Shown: positions 11,837 through 23,650, counted from the stretch's first letter. The stretch: DNA of 64,000 bases from Solen grandis (GCA_021229015.1 CM037792.1:2154070-2218069), one strand, 5' to 3'. Notes: generated from the sequence alone by a model not told the origin. Numbers and translations are program-made.

Positions 11837-12849
11837 TTTAGCCCACCTGAGCACATCGTGCTCATGGTGAGCTTTTGTGATCGCCTTTTGTCTGGTGTCA
11901 ACAATTTCCTTTAAACAACATCTCCTCCTAAACCGCTGAATGGATTTTGACCAAATTTCACAGGAATCATCCTTATGAAGTCCTCTATCAAGATTGTTCA
12001 AAATATTTTGATTGGTTGAAAAAGTAGGTCACAGGAGCTAAATATAGATACTAAAAATGCAAACTTTGAAAATCTTCATCTGCAAAACTGCAAGGCCTAG
12101 AGCTTAGATATTTGGTGTGTAGCATTGTCTAGTGGACCTGTACCAAGTTTGTTCAAATCATGACCCTGGGGTCAAAATTGGCCCCGCCCCAGGGGTCACT
12201 TGATTTTACATAGGCTTATATAGGAAAAAAATAGAAAATCTTCTTCTCAGAAACCACAAGGCCTGGAGTTTAAATATTTGGTGTGTAGCATTGTCTAGTG
12301 GAACTCTACCAAGTATGTTCAAATCATGGCCCTGGGGTCAAAATTTGCCCCGCCCCAGGGTCACTTGATTTTACATAGGCTTATATAGGAAAAAATAGAA
12401 AAACCATCTCAGAAACCACAAGGCCTTGAGTTAAGATATTTGTGTGTAGCATTGCCTTATGGACATCTTCCAAGTATGTTCAAATCATGGCACTGGGGTC
12501 AAAATTGGTACCAACCCCAGGGGTCACTTGATATAACATACTTACATATATTATGGAAGATTTTTAAGATATCCTTTTCAGAAACCACAAGATTATGGGT
12601 TTAGATATTTGGTATGTAACCTGGCCTTGTGGACCTGAACCAAGTTTTCAAATCATGGACCTGGGGTCAAAATTGGTTCAACGCTTGGGTTAACTTGGTT
12701 TTTGGACCATATGTAAACATTTTGTGTGGAATTAAATTATATTGCTGTTCTTCTGTATGGATTTTTTATTCAGTATGACTATTTGTAAAAGGCGATGAAA
12801 GCAAAATTTTTAAGGTGAGCAATTTAGGGCCATCTTGGCCCTCTTGTTT
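11837..12849 (+). mobile_element. AGCTCACC-type Helitron-like element, complete
   Basis: Begins TTTAGCCCACCTGAGC with the hairpin partner GCTCATGGTGAGCTTTTGTG, contains three or four core units (AGAAACCACAAGGCCT; GGGGTCAAAATTGG) and ends GGGCCATCTTGGCCC plus TCTTGTTT. It belongs to a different core subfamily from the copy at 10401. Confidence 0.8.
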
Positions 12850-13095
12850 CAAAAGAACATGTGCTTTTTGTTTGTGATACTGTTATAAGCACTTGAACTA
12901 GGTATGAAAAGAAACTGTCAAAATATCATAGGGGAGGAAAACTGTCAATTATGCTCATTTACTGAATCTGTTATTTTTTTGTGCTACTCACTTTGAACCC
13001 TCTGAGATATTGCTTTTAAACTTGGAATACATGTTCATTACACTTGTTTACCTTTTAATATACAAATATTCTTATTTTGCCATTTCTGCAATAAT
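12850..13095. other. Intronic spacer
   Basis: Short unassigned AT-rich spacer between two mobile elements. Confidence 0.5.
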
Positions 13096-13757
13096 AAGCT
13101 CACCTGAGCACAACATGCTTAAGGTGAGCTTTTGTGATCACCTTGCATCTGTCGTGCATCTTGTGTTGTCCGTCATGAACAGTTTGCTTCAAACAACATC
13201 ACCCCTGAAAACACTAGACAGAATTTAATAAAGCTTGGCAGGGATGATCCTTGGGTGAACCTTCACAAAAGTTGCTAAAATAAACTTGATTCATGATGAA
13301 AACTGGTTGCCATGGCAACTGAAAGAAAAATAATTATTGAAAACTTTAAAAATCACCTCCTTTTAAACTACTGGCCAGATTTCAAAATGTTTTAGTACAG
13401 AGTTCCTTGGGTAACCCTCTACCAAGAAAACTAAAATTATTCTGATCCATAAAAAAACATGGATGCCAGGGAAGGGGCTAATTTGCCTTAAATATACATA
13501 GTGAAAACTGTAAACAACAGCTCCTCTGAAACTGTTGGACAGAATTTGGTATAACTTGGTAGGGATGACCCTTGGGTGAACCTTCACAAAAAGTGCTAAA
13601 ATAAACTTGATTCATGTAGAACTATGGTTGTCATGGCAATGGAAAGAAAACTACTTACTAGATTTCAAAATGTTTTGGCACAGATGTTCCTTGGGTAACC
13701 CTCTGCTAACAGTGGTTCTCAGGTGAGGGATATAGGGCCATCATGCCCCCCTTGTTT
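13096..13757 (+). mobile_element. AGCTCACC-type Helitron-like element, complete
   Basis: The 5' end AAGCTCACCTGAGCACAAC pairs with GCTTAAGGTGAGCTTTTG. The core units contain CCTTGGGTGAACCTTCACAA and TGATTCATG. It ends with a damaged hairpin (GGGCCATCATGCCCC) and CTTGTTT. The next element begins three T residues later. Confidence 0.8.
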
Positions 13758-13760
13758 TTT

Positions 13761-14473
13761 TTTAGCTCACCTGAGCACAACATACTCATAGTGAGCCGTT
13801 GGGATCGCCTTTTGTTCAGTGTCCTGCGTCTGTGCGTCAGCAATTTTCTTTAAACGACATCTCCTCCTAAACCATTGGGCCAGATTTGATGAAAATTGCC
13901 TGAGATGTTCCTTTCATGAAGCTCTACCAAAGTTGTTCAAATGGTTTCAGTCTGTAGCATATCTGGGTCACAGGAGCTAAAAAAGATTTTTAAAGTGAAA
14001 TCTTTAAAAATCTTCTCTGAAGCTGCAAGGCCTAGAGCTTAGATATTTGGTGTGTAGCATTGTCTAGTGGACCTCTACCAATTTTGTTTAAATCGTGAGC
14101 CTGGGGTCAAAATTGGCCCCGCCCCAGGGGTCACTTGATTTTACATAGATTTCAATAAGAAAGTCTTTAAAAGATCTTGTCAGAAAACACAAGATTCTGG
14201 GTTTAGATATTTAGTATGTAACATGGCCTTATGGACTTCAACCATGTTTTCAAGTTTTCATGGCTCTTTGGTATAAATTGGTCCCAACCTAGGGATCACT
14301 TGATTTTATAGCTATGACCGTCAGAATTTGGACCACAGGTACAGTTTTTGTGTGGAATATTTTCTGTACCTCTCAGTGCATGGGTTTTGTTTTCACTATG
14401 ACTGTTTTATAAAAAGCAATGAAGGCAATATTTTTCAGGTGATCGATTCAGGGCCATCATGGCCCTCTTGTTT
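13761..14473 (+). mobile_element. AGCTCACC-type Helitron-like element, complete
   Basis: Starts TTTAGCTCACCTGAGCACAA directly after the previous element and ends GGGCCATCATGGCCC plus TCTTGTTT. Its core resembles that of 11837-12849 (TTTGGTGTGTAGCATTGTC) and not its immediate neighbour, so this is an independent insertion into the T run and not a local duplication. Confidence 0.8.
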
Positions 14474-14699
14474 GACAGGTACTAAAATGGTCTAGCACGC
14501 TGTCTTATGGTATATTTTAGATATACAATAAAACCTCTGGTACTAGTCTTCGTTTAGGTTTAGGTTTATTCAGTCCTGAATCAGCTATTAACTTCTAAAA
14601 TGGTTTCTGTCTTACAAGCAATTTACTTGACACAATCCCTTGGTAAGCTGACATACAAACTGATATCTGTAAGAAGCAAAACATGACAAGGTTGGAAGT

Positions 14700-14740
14700 G
14701 GAGTTATTAATCACCTTTAGTGAGAGTTCTAGTTTGTGAA
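14700..14740 (+). mobile_element. 3' end remnant of a TATACCCCC-type element
   Basis: TTAATCACCTTTAGTGAGAG plus TTCTAGTTT matches the 3' terminus of the element ending at 18392. Only the tip remains. Confidence 0.5.
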
Positions 14741-14799
14741 TGTTATTGCATGGAATTTTTTGCAGCATATTAATATTTCAGTGAATGTTTTTTTCTCAG

Positions 14800-15277
14800 C
14801 TGGAAAACTTATCATTTGAGATTACTGATGAGGATATCACAGAGGTCAGGCGGATGGCATTATTGGCCATACAGAATGAAGGTAGCAAGCAAGTAGAGGC
14901 AATAAAAGAAGAGGGTGAGAAACAGAAAGAATCTGTAGTATCCAGTGTTATCCAGGCAGAGAAGAGAGCTCTTGATGAAGTTGCTTTTGAGACTGATAGA
15001 CAAAGGAAAATGATTAAAACTGAGGGCAACCAGCAGATTGAGGCAATAAAAGAAGAGGGTGAGAAACAGAAAGAATCTGTAGTATCCAGTGTTATCCAGG
15101 CAAAGAAGAGAAGTCTTGAAGATATTGATTTGGAGATTGATAGACAAAAGAAAAAGATTAAAACTGAGGGCAACCAGCAGGTTGAGGCCGTGAATGTCGC
15201 TGGAGAAAACCAGATAAAGAATATACAGCAAGCTGCCACAACCCAGGCAGATGCCAGATACCAGGAGGAGAAAAACA
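14800..15277 (+). CDS. NLR gene, third coding exon: coiled-coil linker with 48-residue duplication
   Basis: The acceptor TTCTCAG ends at 14799 and the GTAAGA donor starts at 15278; the exon begins in phase 0 and leaves one base over. It encodes LENLSFEITDEDITEVRR, then a highly charged helical region. A 144-bp (48-codon) segment containing EAIKEEGEKQKESVVSSVIQ is present twice, followed by a shorter third partial unit (EGNQQVEAVNVAGENQ). Alternating K/E/Q with spaced hydrophobic residues suggests a long coiled coil linking HEPN to NACHT. A multimerising role is inferred. A longer frame upstream of 14800 contains intron sequence. Confidence 0.75.
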
Positions 15278-15492
15278 GTAAGAGCCATTTATTACCCTCT
15301 AGATCCCATCTCTATCCCCTATCAGGTTAAGTAGTCCAACACTGTACAGAGGGTAGGAAGAATGTAGACAGGGGATACAAAGACTCTTACTATATATGAT
15401 GCACAGAACAAGTCTGAGAATTTAAAGATGCTGTCTGTCATCTGCTTAAGTTTTTCTGCTGTCTTAATCTGGGGCTCTTATCCTACTTGGAT
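15278..15492. other. Start of the 15.3-kb NLR intron
   Basis: Unassigned sequence between the exon donor and the first intronic element. Confidence 0.5.
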
Positions 15493-16185
15493 ACAGCTTT
15501 TGTGTCGCCTGTGTATGCATGGGAGACACACAGGGATCACTTTGTTGGCTGCGTCGTCACACTCTCTTGTCCGGGGCTTAACTTCAAAACTATGACATGG
15601 ATTCAGTCCAAACTTGGAACATGGATACCCTTATAAGGTATAGAAGTACACAAGGCCCGTAACTCTAGCTAATTTATTTCTTGAATTATTCCCCTTAGTT
15701 GATTTTGTTAAAGAAGTATTGTCTGGAGCTTACATTCATGCAAATCTTGGAACATGGATAGCTAATGAGGTTTAGATGTGCAGTGCTCAAGAACAGTAAT
15801 TCAAGCTCATCTTATTTTTTTAATTATCTCCCTTAGTTGATTTTAACACTAAATTAGCCAGAAAAACTTTATGGTTATGTTCACAAGCATAAGAAGTTGT
15901 GCACCTTAGGTTTTGTTTCAAAATCCATCAAGTTAAAGCAGAGTTATGGTCCCTAACTTTGCAAAATAATGAGTTTCTTTCATCACACACAACTTCACAT
16001 GAAACTTTACAGATAATCACTTTAATGTGTTGCTGTTCATCTCGAGTTTTGTTCATAAATTTGTGAACATTTGTACAATAATGTAATATTACGAGTGCAT
16101 TTATTTGGTCTTATAAATCTGATTTTTAAGGGGGGGGGGCAATATATTACCACAGAGTTATGCCCCTTTTGTATTTTAGATGAAA
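15493..16185 (+). mobile_element. Tandem-core element (GTGTCGCC...GGGAGACACAC 5' hairpin)
   Basis: Opens with TGTGTCGCCTGTGTATG pairing with GGGAGACACACAGGGATCAC. Two or three diverged units follow with TTGGAACATGGATA and ATT(A/C)(T/C)CCCTTAGTTGATTTT. The right part has a G9 run and TTATGCCCCTTTTGTATTTT, a phrase shared with other families here. The 3' terminus was not found; the candidate LTR begins at 16210. Confidence 0.6.
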
Positions 16186-16812
16186 TCATGTCTGGGCTTC
16201 AAAACCCATTGTGACAAAATGACCAAGTGTTGACAACTCACCAAGGTAGAATAAATTACTAAGGCACTTTTCTTTACAAGATTTTAATGAAACAAAATTA
16301 AATGAAAAACAGCATTCACAAAAAGAAAATATTACTTCTATCAATACACAATTAACAATACACCGGCTTTTCACAGTTATCTTAAGCTTCTTGAAATGTT
16401 CAGTCAAAATTTACTCTTTGTGCGCACATCACAAAAACCTCTAAACTGCATTCACATCAGGAATACAAGTAACATTGTCCCTACTGGTTGTGGCTGTATA
16501 CATTTATGCCTAGGTGAACTCTCTAGAGTTCTGTGTCGTCCTAAGTATCGTTGACCGCAGTGTAACCCCGTCATTCATATAACGATTACGTTACTCATCC
16601 CAATGTCTGGATCGTCAACCATACGCATGGAACTGCCCTGTTGTTCATACAACGAATATGTGGTGAACACGCTCATATAGCGGTGACCACCTGTGGGGTT
16701 CCTGTTGTCTAAATATTGGACCACCCCCTACATTCGTCCCATCTAAATACGGCAACAAATATATAAATAACTCAGATTTACTAATAACATAATGAATTAC
16801 ACAGCACGTGAT

Positions 16813-18392
16813 TATACCCCCACAAATGAAATTTGGGGGGGTATATAGGAGTCACCCTGTCGGTTGGTCGGTCGGTCGGTCGGTCGGTCTGTCGGTCCGG
16901 CGGTTGGTCTACAAATATTTGTCCGGAGCATTTCTCCAAAACTACTGTACCTATGTTGATGAAAGTTCATAGGTAGATAGACCTTGATGAGAGGAAGTGC
17001 AGTGCATAAGAACCATAACTCTGCATGTATTTTGAAAGGAGTTATTGCCCTTTGTCATTTTTAATCTTTTGATTTTGTCCGGAGCATAACTCCAATACTA
17101 AAGTAGCTAGGTTGATGAAACTTCATATGTAGATTGATCTTGATGAGAGGAAGTGCAGTGCACAAGAACCATAACTCTGCATGTATTTTGAAAGGAGTTA
17201 TTGCCCTTTGTCATTTTTAATCTTTTGATTTTGTCCGGAGCATAACTCCAATACTAAAGTAGCTAGGTTGATGAAACTTCATATGTAGATTGATCTTGAT
17301 GAGAGGAAGTGCAGTGCACAAGAACCATAACTCTGCATGTATTTTGAAAGGAGTTATTGCCCTTTGTCATTTTTAATCTTTTGATTTTGTCCGGAGCATA
17401 ACTCCAATACTAAAGTAGCTAGGTTGATGAAACTTCATATGTAGATTGATCTTGATGAGAGGAAGTGCAGTGCACAAGAACCATAACTCTGCATGTATTT
17501 TGAAAGGAGTTATTGCCCTTTGTCATTTTTAATCTTTTGATTTTGTCCGGAGCATAACTCCAATACTAAAGTAGCTAGGTTGATGAAACTTCATATGTAG
17601 ATTGATCTTGATGAGAGGAAGTGCAGTGCACAAGAACCATAACTCTGCATGTATTTTGAAAGGAGTTATTGCCCTTTGTCATTTTTAATCTTTTGATTTT
17701 GTCCGGAGCATAACTCCAATACTAAAGTAGCTAGGTTGATGAAACTTCATATGTAGATTGATCTTGATGAGAGGAAGTACAGTGCATAAGAACCATAACT
17801 CTACATGTATTTTGAAAGGAGTTATTGCCCTTTGTCAATTTTAATCTTTTGATTTTGCCGGGCATAACTCCAATACTAAAGTAGCTAGGTTGATGAAACT
17901 TCATATGTAGATTGATCTTGATGAGAGGAAGTGCAGTGCATAAGAAAACCACAATGTAAATTCTTAAAGACAGGTTTTTGCAAACAATAAATATGGATGT
18001 GAACCATAATTAGACTGCATTTTTATTCTCCTCAGCTACAGTTCTGGTGGGCAAATTGTTTTCTTCTGTGTGTCTGTATGTGTGTCTCTCTGTCTATCTG
18101 TCTGTCTGTCAAAACTTTTTAGCATTGTCCAAAACTTTTGAACCATTGCTCACACTAACTTTAAACCTTACATACATGTAGTCTTTCACTCACACAAACT
18201 TTTGAAACTGTATTCCTACACATGACAGACCTCCGGTGTGGGTATTGATCACCTTTAGTGATAATATTTTTTTTTGGTATGCTTATAAGCCCAAATCCTA
18301 TGTGTGAACATTCGTTTTATGTGTCATGTGAATACATCCTGTGTCAAAGATGGGGGTGGGGGTATGAATCACCTTCAGTGATAGTTCTAGTT
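16813..18392 (+). mobile_element. TATACCCCC-type tandem-core element
   Basis: The 5' end TATACCCCCACAAATG pairs with ATTTGGGGGGGTATATAGG. A (GGTC)n tract follows at about 16860-16910, then seven units of a 156-bp core, then a region with a degenerate copy of the 3' end (TGATCACCTTTAGTGATAAT near 18245) and the true 3' end GAATCACCTTCAGTGATAG plus TTCTAGTT. It is non-coding. The hairpin/GTC-tract/core/terminus layout is the same as in the elements at 20927 and 27092. Confidence 0.8.
16922..17945 (+). repeat. 156-bp tandem core array
   Basis: TCCGGAGCATAACTCCAATA recurs at 17078, 17234, 17390, 17546 and 17702, exactly 156 bp apart. A diverged first unit sits at 16922 and a degenerate one at about 17858. 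The middle units are nearly identical, implying recent expansion or homogenisation. Confidence 0.95.
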
Positions 18393-20725
18393 ACAAATAG
18401 TTGTGCTGGCTATATAAAAATTCTAGGGTACATTTAGTTACATCAGTACAGCATTCCATAATATGAATCTTCAAATATTCTAACCTTTACAAAACACTCT
18501 TCAATTCAAAATATTTCCAGCCATAAACCAAGTATTGCTGAACAAAAGCTTCTGTGTACTCTCTCAGTGTATATTTAAATAACTGAACATACTTTGATTA
18601 CATATTTATATAATTAACAAATCAAAGTCTAGTTTCCAATTCTTCAAACTAAATACATTACACCGGTCAAACTACGCTCTTAGATTCCTCAGCCTTCATT
18701 CTAGTAAAACTAATGACAAAACAACAAATATGCTGTTACAATTGTAGACTTATTGTTTGATGAAAAACAATTTATCCAACTTTAAACTGGGTATTTAAAA
18801 CAAATTTAACTTACCCAAATCATAATAAAACGTTATACAAAAATATAAACTGTACTTACACATACTCCATAATGTATGGTTCAGCATTCAACGTTCTCTC
18901 ATGATGTATCTCTATAACTGACACCCTTTCTCTTGAAAATTCCAATTTAAATACACTCATTTGAGCCCGTTAACCATGTTTCTCAATTAAAACTTGTGCA
19001 TCTCGAGAAACAGTAAACAAAGAATTTCCCTGCCTAACGTGAAGTACTAAGTATTCAGAGATGATCTGATATAAAGGCCGTACTCAAAGAAACTTTTGGT
19101 TTATACTTTTAAAGCCTAAGCAGCCTTTCTAAAATCCTTAAAACTTTACCATCTGTGAAAAATAATAAAGGAACGGTTGATTATACATACAAAATTGATA
19201 ACAATAATAAGAGAACCTATCATTATCCGCATACAAATAACTATAAACAACTCTAACATGGTCTACGTGACATGACTCTCGTAGGTTAACTGTGTATAGT
19301 AGTACACTAAACTGACCCCTGTAAATAAGGCCAAGCCTATGTTATTTTGTGACACACATTCCCCCCTGGGAAAAAAATGTTAACACTTTTTTGCAACAAC
19401 ACAAAATAAACTACACATGGTACGTAACTTCTATACCAGAACATGTTACTGTGTACAACTCGTTTACTGATCAGGCCTTTCCACAGACGCAACAAGCGCC
19501 CTGGGGCCGGGGCGCCTGAATTTTGAAATCAGAGTCACCGGGGCACCTAAAATCTCAATCAGAATCACCGGCGTCTGAATTTGTCTGCTTACCAAATCAT
19601 ACCTTGCCTTGGTAACAGAGAACCACGCTTTGGCGTCTTGTCTCGCAACTTCCCAGCATGACACCAGTACACACACCTACACGATGCTGTCAGTCAGTGT
19701 CGTGTATATGATGCTTATCAGTACCCTCCAAAGTGTGAAGACAGTGGCCTAAGGAAACAAGTTGAGGGTTGAAAGTGAAACTATGCTAGGTACATAAGAA
19801 CATACCAGCACTTAGCATTGTTTTGCTCTTAACCCTCGATGTTTACGCGCCATATGTCGAAGTCAAGTCGGGTTTAGTATGCGGAGTACAGTCCAGATAT
19901 CGGTTTTGCATTTAACGATGAAATATGCAAGTCATATTACATCAAACATATTTCCAACTGTTAGAAATATTATTTGAAATGAATGTTTGGCAATCGTGCA
20001 TAAAAACGTGATGAATCATGAAAATCTGAGTAAAGGAGGAACGCATGTACTTTGGTCTAATTACAGAGACATAAACGTAACCCATGGTTATAGCATTAAA
20101 AAAAAAAAAAAAAAAAAAAACCTTCCCCCACGTTTTTTCATGAATTCAATGCAAGTTGAAACCTATCATTTATATCTATTCTCTTTTTTTCTTCTGCAGT
20201 CACAGACACAACATTTATTAATGAAACTAGTCATCATAAACACTATTACAGCTCAGGTTAAAGTGTTAACTCAATAGATGATAATATCATAGAGGATTTA
20301 ATATGGATTGAATTATGCATATAAAAGGTGCACCTATTACTTTGTTAATATGGTAATGAATTTTCAACTATGCTTATGTAAGTAAATTTTATGCTCGCCA
20401 AACTCTTCAGAAACGAAATGCATAATAATTATCATATTTTGACTTTAAAACTTAAGTTGTAAAGATTTTTTTTTCAAAACACAAGAGTCAAGTAAAAAAA
20501 TAAATCAGATTGAGCAGCCCCTTTCGAAAATATCTGTAGAATTAGAACTGTGTTTATAACAAATATGATATGACTGTAACGCAAGTGAGTCAACTCGTTG
20601 AAGTTTATGCGTGAAATTGTGAGCAAAACACTTTTGTACGAAAACTTTTAATTCAAATAAAATTTGAATCATGAAATAAAATTCATATAACAAGTTGACT
20701 TTTAACCAACTATCTAATATATATA
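18393..20725. other. Unassigned intronic sequence (includes part of the candidate LTR)
   Basis: 18393-19356 belongs to the candidate LTR. From 19357 to 20725, where an integrase would be expected if this were an intact retroelement, I see no convincing integrase motif. An A20 run lies at about 20098-20120. Short frames at 19464-19676 and 19987-20277 are not supported as genes. Confidence 0.45.
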
Positions 20726-20926
20726 CAGTGCTCCAGATAATTTTTTATCCAATCAGTACGGTACTGATTAAAATCAAAACATATCAGTACCGACCAACTT
20801 CCATCAGTACCACTTGTACAATAGAGAGAACACAACACAATTGTTAATCACAAACACTTTTAATTTCATATTCTAAAGACAAACATTTTTTTTATAATGA
20901 AAATATATGTAGTATATTTTTTTTTT

Positions 20927-22176
20927 ATACGCCCATCTTAAGATGGGGCGTATTATGTGAACACTCACGGTGGGCGGGTGGGCGTGGAACATTTGTTGTC
21001 CGGGCTCTAACTTCAATACCGTTTGCCCAATCCTTTTCAAACTTTCCACACATGTGCATGGCCATAATATCTCGGATGAGTTCGATATCCAGCATTATCG
21101 CGTGAATGACTTAGAAGTTATGGCCCTTGACATACACAAAATACTTGAAATTGTGATTGTCCGGTCTCTAACTTCAATACCGTTTGCCCAATCCTTTTCA
21201 AACTTTCCACACATGTGCATGGCCATAATATCTCGGATGAGTTCGATATCCAGCATTATCGCGTGAATGACTTAGAAGTTATGGCCCTTGACATACACAA
21301 AATACTTGAAATTGTGATTGTCCGGTCTCTAACTTCAATACCGTTTGCCCAATCCTTTTCAAACTTTCCACACATGTGATGGCCATAATATCTCGGATGA
21401 GTTCGATATCCAGCATTATCGCGTGAATGACTTAGAAGTTATGGCCCTTGACGTACACAAAATACTTGAAATTGTGATTGTCCGGGCTCTAACTTCAATA
21501 CCGTATGCCCAATCCTTTTCAAACTTTCCACACATGTGCATGGCCATAATATCTCGGATGAGTTCGATATCCAGCATTATCGCGTGAATGACTTAGAAGT
21601 TATGGCCCTTGAAGTACACAAAATACTTGAAATTGTGATTGTCCGGGCTCTAACTTCAATACCGTTTGCCCAATCCTTTTCAAACTTTCCACACATGTGC
21701 ATGGCCATAATATCTCGGATGAGTTCGATATCCAGCATTATCGCGTGAATGACTTAGAAGTTATGGCCCTTGACGTACACAAAATACTTGAAATTGTGAT
21801 TGTCCGGGCTCTAACTTCAATACCGTTTGCCCAATCCTTTTCAAACTTTCCACACATGTGCATGGCCATAATATCTCGGATGAGTTTGATATCCAGCATT
21901 ATCGCGTGAATGACTTTGAAGTTATGGCCCTTGATGTACACAACATACTTGAAAATTTGCTTGTCCCTAGTCCTTAGACCCTATGAGGTGTTGTCAGATC
22001 TTGCAGTAAATTAATGGAAATGTATCAACAGTTTTTTTTTTATGATTAACATTCATTAACTAATGGGATTTTGGAATTATTTTGCTTATTTATGGACAGT
22101 AGCTTGTTTCTCTGAGCTATTTCTGAGAGTCCCCATACTATGATGGGCGTATTTTGTGGCAGTCCTGACCCTTGTT
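20927..22176 (+). mobile_element. TACGCCCATC-type tandem-core element nested in the hAT-like element
   Basis: The 5' end ATACGCCCATCTTAAGATGG continues GGCGTATTATG, a perfect inverted tip, followed by GGGCGGGTGGGCG. Six core units of 161 bp follow. The 3' end has CCATACTATGATGGGCGTAT and finishes at CCCTTGTT. No coding potential is supported: the 70-residue frames in each unit only reflect the repeat. Confidence 0.8.
21000..21963 (+). repeat. 161-bp tandem core array, six units
   Basis: CCGG(G/T)CTCTAACTTCAATA recurs at 21000, 21161, 21322, 21482, 21643 and 21804. The 160-bp step is explained by one missing C in ACATGTGATGG. Units differ at only a few positions. Confidence 0.95.
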
Positions 22177-23187
22177 CATTTTATAAAAATCTGTATCTTT
22201 TTAAATATATTTTGCAAAAGTTTATGGACAATCCTTCATCTGCATGAAGAGGTCACATGACTGTCATATGTGTTCTATGTAATCAAGTGTTGAAAATAAT
22301 TCAATGTATTCTGAAAGAGCAGACTTATATACATTTCTTGTTAAATTTGTCCTCAGAGAGTAAGCTTTAGTTTGATAAAAAAAAGTGCAAGCAAATGATT
22401 TACTACGAATAAACTAAAAAGTGAATAAATTCATTTTAGCACTTATGTTCTGTCCCTTTTGTTCTGTTTTTACAAGGAGATCTTCAAAATAATATCTCGT
22501 CAAACTATGATACAATAATCGATCTCGATTTCTAAATTATAGTTTTAAATCATACTTCTTTCTTAAAAAACAAGCAAGTAACAAGTTAAATTACAATTTG
22601 TTGACACTGAAAACATTTAAGTATAAGTACACATGTACAACATTTCTACCTGCACGTGGTTATCAATCACCTCGATGTCAGCGATTTTAGTTTATCACAT
22701 TTTCGGACGCGTATTATGCCAACTTATTTGTGTGGTTGTGTGTTTTTGGTGCTACAACTGATTTGATGATATCTTCCAGTAACGCTGCAACGAATTCATT
22801 TGCCTGTTTGTGCAGCACATCAGGCGGTGACTGCGATTTTGAATAGTGAAAATAATTAGTAATTTCTGATTGCTTCGCCATATTTGCTCATTTGAGAGTG
22901 ACTTCCCTTGAATGATACATTCAATCCTAACTACGGTACTCGGCATTGTCCGCGCTATATCGGTACATACCTATGGTGTCCATTAATAAAAGCCGATAAA
23001 TTTCGTTTTTTATGCACTCTAGACGTAACAGTTACAGAAATCGGTACTGACAGAACTGAAATTTGTTGCGTACACGGATTTTTCCCACGTATTTGGTACG
23101 ATGGATTTTGAAAATTCTAGCGTACTGCATATTTTTGCCGCGTATTTTACGTGGATACGCGGCCTATCTGGAGCACTGTATATATAT

Positions 23188-23650
23188 TCTCCCCCTTCTG
23201 CAAGACATTCTTTCTCAATTATTGAATGATTTCTCTCCCTGTCTAAAACTTTCGTGCTCACATAAACCACTGGCAACTTCTCACCTTCAGTTTCCTGTAG
23301 AAAACCGCCCCTAGTCCTACGTCTGAAGGGTCAGTTCTGAGAATAAACTGTTTATCAAACTGTGGCAATTTCAATATAGGGGAACCTACCAAACACTTCT
23401 TTAATGTCTGAAATGCACTCTCCTGACTCTCTCCCCATAAATATGTGTTTGTCTGCCCTTTCTTTGTAATATCTATCAAAGGAACAGCAATCACAGAGAA
23501 ATTAGGAATGAACGTTCTGTAAAATCCTACTTTACCTAAGAAAGATCTTACCTGCTTCTTGGTCACAGGTCTTTCTACCTTCTGGATTGTCTCAATCTTC
23601 TCACTTACTGGTAACAGCATTTGTGACTTACTTACAAAAATATCCAAAAT
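23188..23650 (-). pseudogene. Ty3/gypsy pol fragment (reverse transcriptase to RNase H)
   Basis: Minus-strand frame with VRSFLGKVGFYRTFIPNFS, then a WGESQESAFQTLKK motif, a LRTDPSDVGLGAVF motif, and in another frame ERNHSIIEKECLA. These are the reverse-transcriptase connection and RNase H start of Ty3/gypsy retrotransposons in the expected order. The frame breaks near 23270, and the fragment stops at the right edge of the hAT-like element, so only about 150 residues of a normally 1000-residue polyprotein remain. It is a dead fragment inside the NLR intron. Confidence 0.85.

Larger units (their letters stand above)
16210..19356 (-). mobile_element. Candidate LTR of a Ty3/gypsy-like element, with a nested element
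   Basis: Read on the minus strand, 19356 begins TGTGTCACAAAATAAC directly after a purine run (CCCAGGGGGGAATG), as in a polypurine tract followed by an LTR. The other end, 16210, reads TGTGACAAAATGACC on the plus strand, giving TG...CA termini with a similar inverted tip. Without the nested element at 16813-18392 the LTR would be about 1.6 kb. Weak points: no second LTR, primer-binding site or target duplication was found, and link to the pol fragment at 23.2-23.6 kb is only by strand and order. Confidence 0.35.
20726..23178. mobile_element. hAT-like non-autonomous DNA transposon
   Basis: Perfect 14-bp terminal inverted repeats CAGTGCTCCAGATA (20726-20739 and reverse complement at 23165-23178), flanked on both sides by the 8-bp duplication TATATATA (20718-20725 and 23179-23186). 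The 8-bp duplication and CAGTG start fit hAT transposons. A caveat is that TATATATA is low complexity. A subterminal palindrome AATCAGTACGGTACTGATT lies near 20751. No transposase frame is present. An independent tandem-core element (20927-22176) is nested inside. Confidence 0.75.

Noticed and set aside
14796..15288. Two reverse-strand frames of over 140 codons opposite the coiled-coil exon
   Set aside because: Shadow of the duplicated coiled-coil sequence; the plus strand has matching splice sites and phase.
21345..21941. Overlapping 70-80 residue frames in the 161-bp array
   Set aside because: Same frame reappears in each repeat unit because 161 bp happens to stay open; no domain, and the array belongs to a mobile element.
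23019..23314. Separate small genes around the gypsy fragment
   Set aside because: The minus frame carries the shifted continuation of the pol fragment and then enters the hAT-like end; the plus frame is its shadow.
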